From positions 1,426,001 through 1,490,000 of the forward strand of contig JAJTWR010000431.1 in NCBI GenBank assembly GCA_021613335.1: DNA of 64,000 nt. Reading direction: 5' to 3'. This DNA comes from Whitmania pigra (Eukaryota; Annelida; Clitellata; Hirudinida; Haemopidae). How positions within the stretch are numbered: the stretch's first letter is position 1; each line of letters starts with the position of its first letter. The translations under genes were made by a program, and so were the position numbers. The notes below the pieces were generated by a model, which was not told where the DNA came from, ran no database searches, and saw nothing but the letters and a program-made list of their open reading frames with translations. This document shows positions 18,689 to 26,954 of this stretch, one piece after another.

Positions 18689-18860
18689 CGATTACTCCTA
18701 AAGAGCCAACTCCGTTGCAACGATGTGCATTGGAGCCGGTGGGCGCGCACAACCTATCCTACGACGGCAATAGAAAGTGCAGGTTATGCCAAGAGCGGAA
18801 CGTCCGTTCAAGGCTGCTTTCGCTGTTGGTTCCCGTGTGTAGTTTGTTTGAAAATACAAC

Positions 18861-18904
18861 GCGACGACATCGGTAGCGGAACTGCAGTTGCTCGATGTCG
18901 TCGC
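18861..18904. terminator. 44-bp near-perfect inverted repeat, probable terminator after propeller copy 2
   Basis: GCGACGACATCG (18861-18872) and its exact complement CGATGTCGTCGC (18893-18904) form a 12-bp stem around a 20-nt centre that itself contains the palindrome AACTGCAGTT and pairing AGC/GCT. On the minus strand it lies 43 bp beyond the stop of the propeller gene at 18948 and is followed by GTTGTATTTTC, a weak T-run. It fits an intrinsic terminator or mRNA-stabilising hairpin. No second copy was found by eye in the window. Confidence 0.55.
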
Positions 18905-18947
18905 TTACTTCAACTGCTACTCGGCCATCGCCGAAGCAGTGCGTCCG

Positions 18948-20147
18948 TCAGTAGATGGGGGACAAGCTGTAGATATACCCAACGTAGATGCCCACCACGA
19001 TCTTTGAGCCATCGGCAGAGGTTGCAAGTGCGGTCCAGTTGCGGTCACCGTCAAGGTCTCCGCTGGAGCGTTTCGTCCACGAAAACCCGAAGTCACGAGA
19101 AGTGAACACTTCTCCTGGATTGCGAACCAGCGTGAGCCTGTAGCCGTCTGCGCTGGCGACGACTCCTGACCAGTAGCAGGGCGTTGTCCACGAGGGCAGG
19201 TCGGGAGTGCGGTCAACCCAGGTCCGGCCGCCGTCTCGGGAAGTGTAGACTTTTCCTTCGCGGGTTGAAGCGGCCAGCATCAGGCCGTCTGCCGAGCTGG
19301 CAATGGAGCTCCAGCTTAAGTTTCCCGCGATGACGCCGGAAGAGCGGTCAACCCAAGTCGCGCCAGAATCGACGGACGTGTAGACATGGCCGACGTCGGC
19401 AACGATTGCGAGTCTCGTGCCATCTGCAGAGGATGCGGCCCACATCCAGTTCTTGTTCGAGAGGGAGCCGCTCGGATCAGTCGAGCGATCGGTCCAGGAC
19501 TTTCCGTAGTCGTTCGAAGTGTAGATGTTCCCACCAGCGACGAGCGCTACGAGTTTGGAGCCATCGGCGGATGAAGCGATTGACTGCCACGCCGCGGTTG
19601 CCGGGGCACCTTGTGGGCCCACGGAACGAATGAGCCAGGATTGGCCGTAGTCGTCAGAAGTATAAATCGTTCCACCTTTGCGGACGACCGCGAGTCGCGA
19701 ACCATCAGCCGACGAGGCGATGGACCACCAGGGAACTTCACCCGCCATGATGCCGACCGACCGGTCAATCCAAGTCTGTCCTGAGTCTCTGGATGTGTAG
19801 ATGCGTCCGTGGGAGGTCACTGCAGCCAGGTTGACGCCGTCAGCCGACGAGGTGATGGACCACCAGCGGCGCTCACCGGAGGCGACGCCGGAAGAGCGGT
19901 TGAGCCAGACAGGGCCGCCCGGAGCGCCCGCATCTGGTACGCCAGAGTCGTTTGCCGCCAAGTCGGGACCACCATCTCGAACCCCGGAATCTGGATCGGA
20001 GTCGACTGGGTTGTAGTTGGTCAGAGAACCACAAGCGAGGAGAGGCAGGCACGCGAAGAGGCTATAGGCCAGAAAACGCTGGCGAAGGTTGTACTCCCGA
20101 CGGGAGAGTGCTCCGGATTGTTTCGTGAAGTAGCTGATGGAGCTCAT
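18948..20147 (-). CDS. Lipoprotein with Asp-box (BNR-like) beta-propeller, copy 2
   Basis: A 399-residue protein using the ATG at 20147, which has an AGGA site eight bases upstream; the frame is open to 20204. The signal peptide ends in lipobox LLAC and is followed by a low-complexity Asp/Gly/Ala/Pro linker (DSDPDSGVRDGGPD). Six full Asp-box blades follow (TSRDSGQTW, TSDDYGQSW, TSNDYGKSW, TSVDSGATW, TSRDGGRTW, TSRDFGFSW), plus a last half blade that would close a seven-bladed ring with the N-terminal strand. Blade consensus is the same as in the neighbouring copy, so the two arose by gene duplication. Confidence 0.82.
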   Translation of the reverse strand: MSSISYFTKQSGALSRREYNLRQRFLAYSLFACLPLLACGSLTNYNPVDSDPDSGVRDGGPDLAANDSGVPDAGAPGGPVWLNRSSGVASGERRWWSITSSADGVNLAAVTSHGRIYTSRDSGQTWIDRSVGIMAGEVPWWSIASSADGSRLAVVRKGGTIYTSDDYGQSWLIRSVGPQGAPATAAWQSIASSADGSKLVALVAGGNIYTSNDYGKSWTDRSTDPSGSLSNKNWMWAASSADGTRLAIVADVGHVYTSVDSGATWVDRSSGVIAGNLSWSSIASSADGLMLAASTREGKVYTSRDGGRTWVDRTPDLPSWTTPCYWSGVVASADGYRLTLVRNPGEVFTSRDFGFSWTKRSSGDLDGDRNWTALATSADGSKIVVGIYVGYIYSLSPIY

Positions 20148-20464
20148 ATGGGTTCCTGTGGTTTGATTAGAAAAATCCTGTTGCGATGTCAGATATACTC
20201 CCATCTCAAAAATTGATCAATGGAGAATCGAATCGCATTTTTAAATTACAGTGTTGTTGACTGAATGTGCATTTCAATTCCAATTTTACGAAATAAGCTC
20301 TGTAATTTCTGGCTCTCGCTTGCGAAACTACGAGGTTTGCTTATTCGCGACGCTCGCTGCATCACTTTCAATACCAAGAGCGAAAGAGCAGGCTGAACCT
20401 TCCGCATTTTGGCGAGGGTGTGATGATTCTAGCGAGGCGCATAGACCGGGGCTAGGCTGCTCCG
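20148..20464. other. AT-rich divergent promoter region, propeller copy 2 / pfkA
   Basis: 317 bp without a credible gene. The half nearest the propeller gene (about 20205-20330) is clearly AT-rich compared with the surroundings, as expected for promoters. No clear -35/-10 pair, riboswitch or repeat could be assigned by eye. Confidence 0.4.
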
Positions 20465-21604
20465 GTGGACACACAGATACGTCGCATTGCGGTGAATACC
20501 GGTGGGGGTGATGCACCAGGGCTCAACGCGGTCATTCGAGCAGTCGTTCTTTGTGGGCTGCGTCGCGGGTGGGAAGTGTGGGGGATTCGCCACGGCTACC
20601 GCGGTCTTCTCGACGGAGCGTTGCCGAGCGAACTCGTCCGCATGACACCGGACACGGTGAAGGGAATCCTCCACCAAGGTGGCTCAATTCTCGGCACCGC
20701 CAGCCGGGGAAATCCCTTTGAATTTCCGGTGACGGACGCAGAGGGAAAAGTGACGCTGGTCGACCGCTCCGACGAAGTGGTCCGAAACTTCCGCGCTCGC
20801 GGCTTTGACTTGCTGATTTGCATCGGCGGAGACGGGAGCCTGCGCATCGCGAGTCGCTTTGGAGAAAAAGGGATTCCGGTTGTCGCTGTGCCGAAGACCA
20901 TCGACAACGACTTGTGCGGCACCGTGACGACCTTCGGCTTCGACACCGCCGTCGGCGTGGCGACGGATGCGCTCGACCGACTGCACAGCACGGCCGAAGC
21001 GCACGAGCGGGTCATGGTCGTTGAGTTGATGGGGCGCTACGCCGGATGGATTGCGCTGAACGCGGGCATCGCCGGTGGCGCCGACGTCATCCTCATTCCG
21101 GAGATACCGTTCTCCATGGACGCGGTGTGCAAGAAGATTTTGGAGCGCGAAGCCTCTGGGCGCCTGTTCTCTATTGTCGCGGTCGCAGAAGGAGCGCGCG
21201 AAGCGGGCGGAGATATGCGCGTCGTCTCGAAGGAGCCCGGGCGGGAGCAGCGGCTCGGCGGCATCGGCGCCTACGTGGCCCAGGAAATCGCACGTCGAAC
21301 CAAGAAAGAGACGCGGAACCTCGTGCTCGGTCATTTGCAGCGCGGTGGTCGACCGACGCACTTCGATCGCCTGTTGGGAATGCGCTTTGGCGCAGCGGCA
21401 GTCGTCGCTGCCGCCCGCGGAGACCGAGGGGTGATGGTGTCGCTCGCGCCGCCGAACATCGACACTATTCCGCTGCTCGATGCGGTGGCGAAGACCAAAG
21501 TCATCTCCGAAGACAGCGATACGGTCCGCGCCGCGCGAGCGATGGGCATTTGCCTCGGGACGGATCCGACGTCTGGCGATAGCGGCGTCAGCACCCGCGC
21601 GTAA
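20465..21604 (+). CDS. pfkA: 6-phosphofructokinase
   Basis: A 379-residue PfkA-family enzyme phosphorylating fructose 6-phosphate. Start is GTG at 20465. N-terminal GGGDAPGLNAVIRA, phosphoryl-donor loop CIGGDGSLRIA, catalytic PKTIDNDLCGT and fructose-6-phosphate site ELMGRYAGWIAL are present. The donor-discriminating positions are mixed: Gly in GGDGS (ATP type) but Lys in PKTIDND (found in PPi-PFKs and in actinobacterial ATP-PFKs). Gly at the first position normally decides for ATP, so ATP use is favoured. The C-terminus converges on the TRAP permease gene, with a CCGGGC/GCCCGG hairpin (21611-21633) between. Confidence 0.93.
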   Translation: MDTQIRRIAVNTGGGDAPGLNAVIRAVVLCGLRRGWEVWGIRHGYRGLLDGALPSELVRMTPDTVKGILHQGGSILGTASRGNPFEFPVTDAEGKVTLVDRSDEVVRNFRARGFDLLICIGGDGSLRIASRFGEKGIPVVAVPKTIDNDLCGTVTTFGFDTAVGVATDALDRLHSTAEAHERVMVVELMGRYAGWIALNAGIAGGADVILIPEIPFSMDAVCKKILEREASGRLFSIVAVAEGAREAGGDMRVVSKEPGREQRLGGIGAYVAQEIARRTKKETRNLVLGHLQRGGRPTHFDRLLGMRFGAAAVVAAARGDRGVMVSLAPPNIDTIPLLDAVAKTKVISEDSDTVRAARAMGICLGTDPTSGDSGVSTRA

Positions 21605-21640
21605 GCAGCCCCGGGCTCGAAAGCGCCGCCCGGCAAGTTG

Positions 21641-23488
21641 TTACATACCGCTGCGGGACTTGATGAACGCCAATGGAACCGTGGTGAGCGGCTCGATGTA
21701 CGTGATGAGCAGCACGCCCACCGCGATGATGAGCAGGAACGGTGCCGTCGCCGCCGCGACCCGCAGCAGCGGACGCTGAAACCGCGTGGAAGAGAGGAAG
21801 AGATTCATCCCCATCGGCGGGAAAAGGAAGCCAAGCTCTAGGTTGGCGAGAAACACGACTCCCAAGTGGATGGGCGAAATGCCGTAGGCGACTCCGATGG
21901 GTGCGATGAGCGGCGCGAGCACGATGATGGACGCGTAGATTTCGAGGACGCTGCCGAGGACGAGCAGCCCGGCGTTGAGCGCGAGGAGGAAGAGCCAAGG
22001 CGACTGGATGTGGGTTGTCACCCACGAGAGGAGTCGGGTGGGGATCTCTGCGTCGACGAGGTACGACGAGAGGCCAAGCGCAACCCCGAGCAAAATCAAC
22101 ACCGCGCCGACCAAGGTCACGGCATTGCCGAGAACCCGAGTGAGGTCCCGAACCGGGTGCAACGTTCGGTAGAGGAAGAATTCGAGGAAAATCGCGTAGA
22201 GGCAGCCCAACGCTGAGGCCTCGACGACGGTCGCAAAGCCAGTGGCGACCGAACCGATGATGATGATGGGAAGGCCGATGTCCCACTTTGCGGCCCACAT
22301 GCCTGTCAAGGCTGTCCGGAAGACAAAGGGCGAGCGCGGGAGCTTGAGGCGAATGCCGGTCCACACGCTGTAAGCGATGACTGCTCCCATCATGAGGAGG
22401 CCTGGGAGAAAGCCACCCACGTAGAGGTGCTCCATCGGCACCTCGGCGACGACCGAGTACAGCAGCACCGGCAGCGACGGCGGAAAGAGGAGGCCCAGCG
22501 AACTCGATGCAGTGACGAGACCCAAGGAGAACCCTTGGGGATACTTCTCTTCGCGGAGCATCGGGTAGAGGAGTCCGCCGCAGGCGAGGATGGTGACTCC
22601 GGAGCCGCCAGTGAACGCAGTGAAGAGGGTGCAGATGACGACGGTCATCACCGCGACGCCGCCGGGGAGCCACCCGAAGACGCCCCGGTAGGCTTCCATG
22701 AGTCGCTTGCTCGCGTTTCCTTCGGTGAGGATGAAGCCCGCGATAGTGAGGAGCGGAATTGCTGGGAGCGAGGGTGAAGTCGCGAGGCGAAAGGTCTCCA
22801 CCGGTACGGCGGCGAGGGGCACGCCGTCGTGCCAGAAGAGGAGCATCGCTGCGCCACCCATGGCGATGAAGATGGGAGCGCCCGCGAGGAAAGCGACACC
22901 CAGGACGACGGCCATCACAATAACCAAGAACGAGCTAGGTCCAGCAAGGCCCGCGGTGAAGACGAGCGCAGCGAGCGCTACTGCGCCGATGCGGTTGCGC
23001 CAGGGCGTGCCTTCCGAAGACCAGGCAAAGCGCAGAGACATGAGCCCGAAGGCGACGGGCATAATCGCTTCGCTCGCAGCGACCGGGATGTTCCAGAAAA
23101 GTTCGCGGTCGCTCTGCAGGTCGGCGCGCACCATGATGGTCGCCGCGCTTGCGAGGAGCGCGGTCACCGTCGTCGATGCCGCCTGGCGCAGGAAAGCCGC
23201 CGCTGGGCGGAATCGCAACGGCGTGGCTTCTGCAGTGGAGAGCTGGAGGTGCTTCTCGACGTGGGTTGTGAGCAGCGCTCCTAAGAACCCGAGCCAGAGC
23301 GTGAGGTGCTGTACCAACATTGTTGCGAGGGGAAGATCCCCGTGAGAAAAACGACGAACGACAGTGCTGGCGACGGGTAGCGCCATCGTGACGAGCGCCA
23401 CGACACTCACAATCGCGTTTAAGACGCGCGTGAGATCATTCTTCGCTGGTGGCGCACTGATGACGGATAGACTCACGGGAGCACGCAA
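21641..23488 (-). CDS. TRAP transporter fused small/large permease (DctQ-DctM)
   Basis: A 615-residue polytopic membrane protein. Residues about 15-175 are a DctQ-like four-helix small subunit, with the family arrangement of an amphipathic N-terminus and LTLWLGFLGALLTTHVEKHL. Residues about 180-610 are DctM, with repeated GxxxG-rich helices and re-entrant hairpins (FTGGSGVTILACGGLLYP, SSLGLLFPPSLPVLLYS, LELGFLFPPMGMNLFLS). It imports an organic anion with a sodium or proton gradient and a periplasmic binding protein. The frame limit is a TTG at 23488; a GTG at 23476 is an equally possible start. It is divergent from tatT/tatP with almost no space between. Confidence 0.9.
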   Translation of the reverse strand: MRAPVSLSVISAPPAKNDLTRVLNAIVSVVALVTMALPVASTVVRRFSHGDLPLATMLVQHLTLWLGFLGALLTTHVEKHLQLSTAEATPLRFRPAAAFLRQAASTTVTALLASAATIMVRADLQSDRELFWNIPVAASEAIMPVAFGLMSLRFAWSSEGTPWRNRIGAVALAALVFTAGLAGPSSFLVIVMAVVLGVAFLAGAPIFIAMGGAAMLLFWHDGVPLAAVPVETFRLATSPSLPAIPLLTIAGFILTEGNASKRLMEAYRGVFGWLPGGVAVMTVVICTLFTAFTGGSGVTILACGGLLYPMLREEKYPQGFSLGLVTASSSLGLLFPPSLPVLLYSVVAEVPMEHLYVGGFLPGLLMMGAVIAYSVWTGIRLKLPRSPFVFRTALTGMWAAKWDIGLPIIIIGSVATGFATVVEASALGCLYAIFLEFFLYRTLHPVRDLTRVLGNAVTLVGAVLILLGVALGLSSYLVDAEIPTRLLSWVTTHIQSPWLFLLALNAGLLVLGSVLEIYASIIVLAPLIAPIGVAYGISPIHLGVVFLANLELGFLFPPMGMNLFLSSTRFQRPLLRVAAATAPFLLIIAVGVLLITYIEPLTTVPLAFIKSRSGM

Positions 23489-23520
23489 TGGTTATCACGG
23501 CAAAGGCAGGAATCGAATAT

Positions 23521-24408
23521 ATGGCGCGCAAGCTTCGCGTGCTTCCAATGCTACTGCTGGCGCTCACGGCGTCGGGATGCGTGACGAAGCTCCTCGCCAA
23601 TGCACTCTCTGGCCCGAGCACGCTCACCTCCGACGACGATCCGGAGCTCGTCCGCGACGCTGCACCTTTTGGGCTCAAGCTCATGGAGACGGTGCTCCAG
23701 AAAGACCCGAAAAACGTTCCGCTACTCACGTCGCTCGCTGAGGGATTCACTTCGTACGCGGTAGCGTTTGTCATGGAAGACGCCACCCGCTCCTCGCTCG
23801 AAGGACGACTCAACGACGAGAAACGGCTCTCCCTGCGCGCGCGCAGACTCTTGCTCCGTGCCCGCGGCTACGCGCTGCGCGGCCTCGAAGTGCATCACCC
23901 AGGCATGACCGCGAAACTGGAGAGCCTGCGCGACCTCGACGCAACGCTCGCAGTGCTCACTCGCGAAGACGTGCCACTCGCCTACTGGGCAGCGGCAAGT
24001 TGGGCGCTTGCCATTTCCGTGAGTCGCTCCGACATGGGGCTTGTCGCTCAGCTCCCAGCGCCGGGCGCACTCGTGCGCCGCGCCCTCGCCCTCGACGAAG
24101 CGTGGGGCGAGGGAAGTCTCCATGCCTTCCAAGTGAGCTACTTGTCGGAGTCTTCCGGCGAACCTTCCAAAGAAGTGCGCGCGGAATTCGAACGTGCCGT
24201 CGCCCTCTCTCGCGGCGAGCGACTCGGCGACTTTGTCGCTTGGGCCGAAGGGCCCCTCGTGGCGGCGCAGCATCGGGCAGAATTTGTCAGCACCCTGGAG
24301 AAAGTGCGCGACTCAACTGTCGAGAATCCGAAATACAACCTAGCCAACGTGATCGCTCGGCGTCGCGCAGAAGCACTGCTCGCCCATGTAGATGAGCTCT
24401 TCAACTGA
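23521..24408 (+). CDS. TatT-like TRAP-associated TPR lipoprotein
   Basis: A 295-residue lipoprotein. The ATG at 23521 gives a classic lipoprotein signal (basic start, Leu-rich core, TASGC lipobox) and has an AGGA site; the ATG at 23488 is an alternative that adds 11 residues. The mature protein is all-alpha, with helical pairs such as YWAAASWALAISVSRSDMGLVAQL and LDEAWGEGSLHAFQVSYLSE, matching the T-component (TatT, Treponema Tp0956 family), a TPR-like trimer that docks TatP in TRAP-type systems. Its neighbours are the permease (divergent) and the binding protein (downstream), as this family predicts. Confidence 0.82.
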   Translation: MARKLRVLPMLLLALTASGCVTKLLANALSGPSTLTSDDDPELVRDAAPFGLKLMETVLQKDPKNVPLLTSLAEGFTSYAVAFVMEDATRSSLEGRLNDEKRLSLRARRLLLRARGYALRGLEVHHPGMTAKLESLRDLDATLAVLTREDVPLAYWAAASWALAISVSRSDMGLVAQLPAPGALVRRALALDEAWGEGSLHAFQVSYLSESSGEPSKEVRAEFERAVALSRGERLGDFVAWAEGPLVAAQHRAEFVSTLEKVRDSTVENPKYNLANVIARRRAEALLAHVDELFN

Positions 24409-24427
24409 CATGTAATTCCAATTCAGT

Positions 24428-24453
24428 ATTGCTGAAAACGATGGCAATTTTTT
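24428..24453 (+). terminator. Weak intrinsic-terminator-like hairpin between tatT and tatP
   Basis: ATTGC (24428-24432) pairs with GCAAT (24444-24448) across an 11-nt loop and is followed by a six-T run. The stem is only 5 bp, so it may attenuate rather than stop transcription between tatT and tatP. Confidence 0.35.
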
Positions 24454-24594
24454 GATTTAAGCGGCGCCATTCTTTGCGTGTATGTGTTAATAAACACTGT
24501 TTATCAACCTGAGGCCGTCATCCGCCAATAGAATGGAATGTTGTTGCTGATATTTCTGCCGGAGTGCCTCGGAAGCGGTACAGCTGGGAATCTC

Positions 24595-25578
24595 ATGAAT
24601 AAAATTTTCACGCTTCTCATGTTCCTTGGGTTCGAAGCCTTCGCCCAGGCGCCGATTACCATCAAGCTCGGAACGCTCTCCCCGACGGGTTCCGCGTGGC
24701 ACGTTGCGCTCCGCAACCTCGATGAAAAATGGTCAGAGGCCTCGAAAGGACAAGTGCGCATCCGAGTATACCCCGGTGGAACCCAGGGGTCCGAAGGGGA
24801 GATGTTCCGGAAAATCGCCATCGGCCAGCTCCAAGGCGCCGCAGTCAGCAACGTCGGGCTGCACGACATCATCCCCGAGCCGGCGATTTTCTCCACCCCC
24901 GGGCTCTTCGACGAAGCGATTTATTACAAGGTGATGCCGTCGTTGAAAAACACCCTAGAGGCCAAATTGGAGGCCAAGGGTCTCGTGGCAATCTCTTGGG
25001 TGTACTTGGGGCAAATCTACGTATTTTGCCGCGACCCGTACAAGACTCCGGAGCAAGCTCGCGCCGGGAAGTTTTTCGTCTGGGGTGGAGATCCGGGGGC
25101 CGTAGAGGCTTTCGAGCGCATGGGCTTTCGCTCGATAGTCTTGTCGCCCACCGACATCATTCCGTCGCTCCGGACGGGGATGATTTCCTGTGTCACCCAG
25201 GTGCCCACCTACGTACTCACAGCGCGGCTCTTCGAGAGCGCCCGCAACATGGTGAACTTCCCGTGGTCGTCGCTCGTGGCCGCGGTGGTCATCCAGAAGA
25301 GCACCTGGGAGCGCATCCCGGCGGAGTTGCGCGGGCGACTCTTGAAAATCGCCGAGCAGGAGACTGCCAGCTTAAATCAGTCGTCGCACAAGTTGAACCA
25401 AGACTCGATTGAGACGATGAAGAAGCAAGGGCTCAACATCATCGACGTCGACATGGGACCGTGGAGAGCTACCGCCGAGAAGAGTTGGCCAGCTATCCGC
25501 GAAAAGATTGTGCCAACAGCGATGTTCGACGAAGTCGTGCGCCTCACGAACGCAGCAAGGCAAGGGAATGCTAAGTAA
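24595..25578 (+). CDS. TRAP transporter substrate-binding protein (DctP/TatP)
   Basis: A 327-residue periplasmic protein from the ATG at 24595 (GGGA site upstream; the open frame starts at 24538 but the inner start gives a proper signal peptide ending AFAQ-A). Family motifs: IKLGTLSPTGSAWH at the mature N-terminus, VYPGGTQGSEGEMFRKI, and the anion-site region with the conserved Arg (CRDPYKTPEQARAGKFFVWG). It should capture an organic acid and pass it to the DctQM permease. It is 186 bp after tatT and 40 bp before a CitE-like aldolase gene, which may act on the imported compound. Confidence 0.92.
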   Translation: MNKIFTLLMFLGFEAFAQAPITIKLGTLSPTGSAWHVALRNLDEKWSEASKGQVRIRVYPGGTQGSEGEMFRKIAIGQLQGAAVSNVGLHDIIPEPAIFSTPGLFDEAIYYKVMPSLKNTLEAKLEAKGLVAISWVYLGQIYVFCRDPYKTPEQARAGKFFVWGGDPGAVEAFERMGFRSIVLSPTDIIPSLRTGMISCVTQVPTYVLTARLFESARNMVNFPWSSLVAAVVIQKSTWERIPAELRGRLLKIAEQETASLNQSSHKLNQDSIETMKKQGLNIIDVDMGPWRATAEKSWPAIREKIVPTAMFDEVVRLTNAARQGNAK

Positions 25579-25618
25579 TCCTCACGGGACACATTCCTGG
25601 GAGGCGTGAGCCTCGGCT

Positions 25619-26935
25619 ATGGCGGAGAGAACTTTCGACAGCAACTGGCTCGCGCCGCATGCGGCACCCAAAGAGCTTCCGCGTGTATCAAATCGCCGCC
25701 AAGCGCTGCATGTGTTTTACGGTGGGGCGAAGCTGTTTCACCGGGACTTGGTGAGCCGGCTTCGCGATCGCGCGCTTGAGTCTTTGGAGGAGTACGCACC
25801 CAATGCCGAGGCGTTTTGTAAGGCCTTTGACCTCGACCGAGAGTTGGGCGCTGATGTGCACCAGCGGGTCCTCGAAAAGTTGCGGCGGGAACCGGTCGAG
25901 GAACTGCGCATCGACTTCGAAGATGGCTACGGAGTTCACACTGACGCCGAAGAAGATGAAGACGCGGCGAAAGTAGGGAGTGAACTTGCGCTCGCCCAAG
26001 CGGCAGGGACGTTGTCACCGGGCGTCGGAATTCGCATCAAGCCACTCAACGCAGCCTCGGCCCGCCGTGCGCTCGCAACCCTCGACATTGTCGTAACCGC
26101 GCTCGGAAAGCCGCCGCCGGGATTCGTGGTGGTGCTTCCCAAGGTGTCCGACGAGGGCGAAGTACAGCGACTCGAATACGGTCTCTCGGAGCTCGAAGCC
26201 GGGCTCGGGCTTCCGGCGGGCAGTATCGGCATGGAGCTGATGGTTGAACTCCCTGAAGCGCTCTACACGCCTGAGGGGAGCCTGCGAATCCCGAAGCTCA
26301 TTGAGGCTGCCCAAGGGCGCTGTGTAGGGCTGCACTTTGGACCCTACGACTACACGGCGAGCCTCGGCATCGCTGCCGTCGACCAGCACCTCGCGCATCC
26401 CTCCTGCGAGCACGCGCGGCAAGTCATGAAGGTGAGCGTGGGCTCTGCACCCCCGTGCATCATCGCCGACGGCCCCACCATCATCCTACCGATACCGCCC
26501 CATCGCGGGGGCACGGTGAGTCTGCAGCAACGGGAAGAAAACCAAGCGCACGTCTACCGCGCTTGGTCTCTCTCGGTGCGCAACGTGCGCACAGCCCTCA
26601 CGAGTGGGATATTTCAGGGTTGGGATGTGCACCCGGGTCAGCTTCCGGCACGATACGCAGCGAACTTTGCGTATTACCGCCAAGGAGCCGCATCCGCCGG
26701 AGCGCGTTTCAAAGAGTTTTTTCGCACGCTTGAGCGGGTAACGTTCACTGGCGGGCTCTTTGACGATGCAGCGACGGCGCGAGGACTCGCGAACTTTTTC
26801 CGACGAGCGCTTACGTGCGGGGCACTTTCGAACGCGGAAGTCGAAACACTCTGTGGGACCCGTATCGACGATGTTATCCATTTCGGCAGCCTTGGCTCTC
26901 GTGTAGGTGAAGCCCGAGATAGTGGTGCAGCGTGA
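25619..26935 (+). CDS. CitE/HpcH-HpaI-like aldolase family protein (DUF6986)
   Basis: A 438-residue protein with TIM-barrel citrate-lyase-like motifs: RIDFEDGYG near residue 101 (acidic metal site), VVVLPKVSDEGEVQRLEYGLSE, ELMVELPEALY and GLHFGPYDYTASLG, plus GWDVHPGQLPARYA near the C-terminus. The longer-than-CitE length and motif set match the DUF6986 subgroup. Members cleave or form C-C bonds of CoA thioesters or keto acids, but the reaction of this subgroup is not established. It follows tatP by 40 bp and probably shares its transcript, suggesting the TRAP substrate is a keto or dicarboxylic acid (inference). Confidence 0.75.
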   Translation: MAERTFDSNWLAPHAAPKELPRVSNRRQALHVFYGGAKLFHRDLVSRLRDRALESLEEYAPNAEAFCKAFDLDRELGADVHQRVLEKLRREPVEELRIDFEDGYGVHTDAEEDEDAAKVGSELALAQAAGTLSPGVGIRIKPLNAASARRALATLDIVVTALGKPPPGFVVVLPKVSDEGEVQRLEYGLSELEAGLGLPAGSIGMELMVELPEALYTPEGSLRIPKLIEAAQGRCVGLHFGPYDYTASLGIAAVDQHLAHPSCEHARQVMKVSVGSAPPCIIADGPTIILPIPPHRGGTVSLQQREENQAHVYRAWSLSVRNVRTALTSGIFQGWDVHPGQLPARYAANFAYYRQGAASAGARFKEFFRTLERVTFTGGLFDDAATARGLANFFRRALTCGALSNAEVETLCGTRIDDVIHFGSLGSRVGEARDSGAA

Positions 26936-26954
26936 AGTAGGAGGATGAAGAACC

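Noticed and set aside
17546..20147. Regularly spaced DNA repeats resembling a CRISPR or tandem-repeat array
   Set aside because: The repeats encode propeller blades, are imperfect and about 140 bp apart; they are coding repeats.
21611..21633. Hairpin between pfkA and the TRAP permease
   Set aside because: 6-bp stem with an 11-base loop and no T-run; noted but not called.
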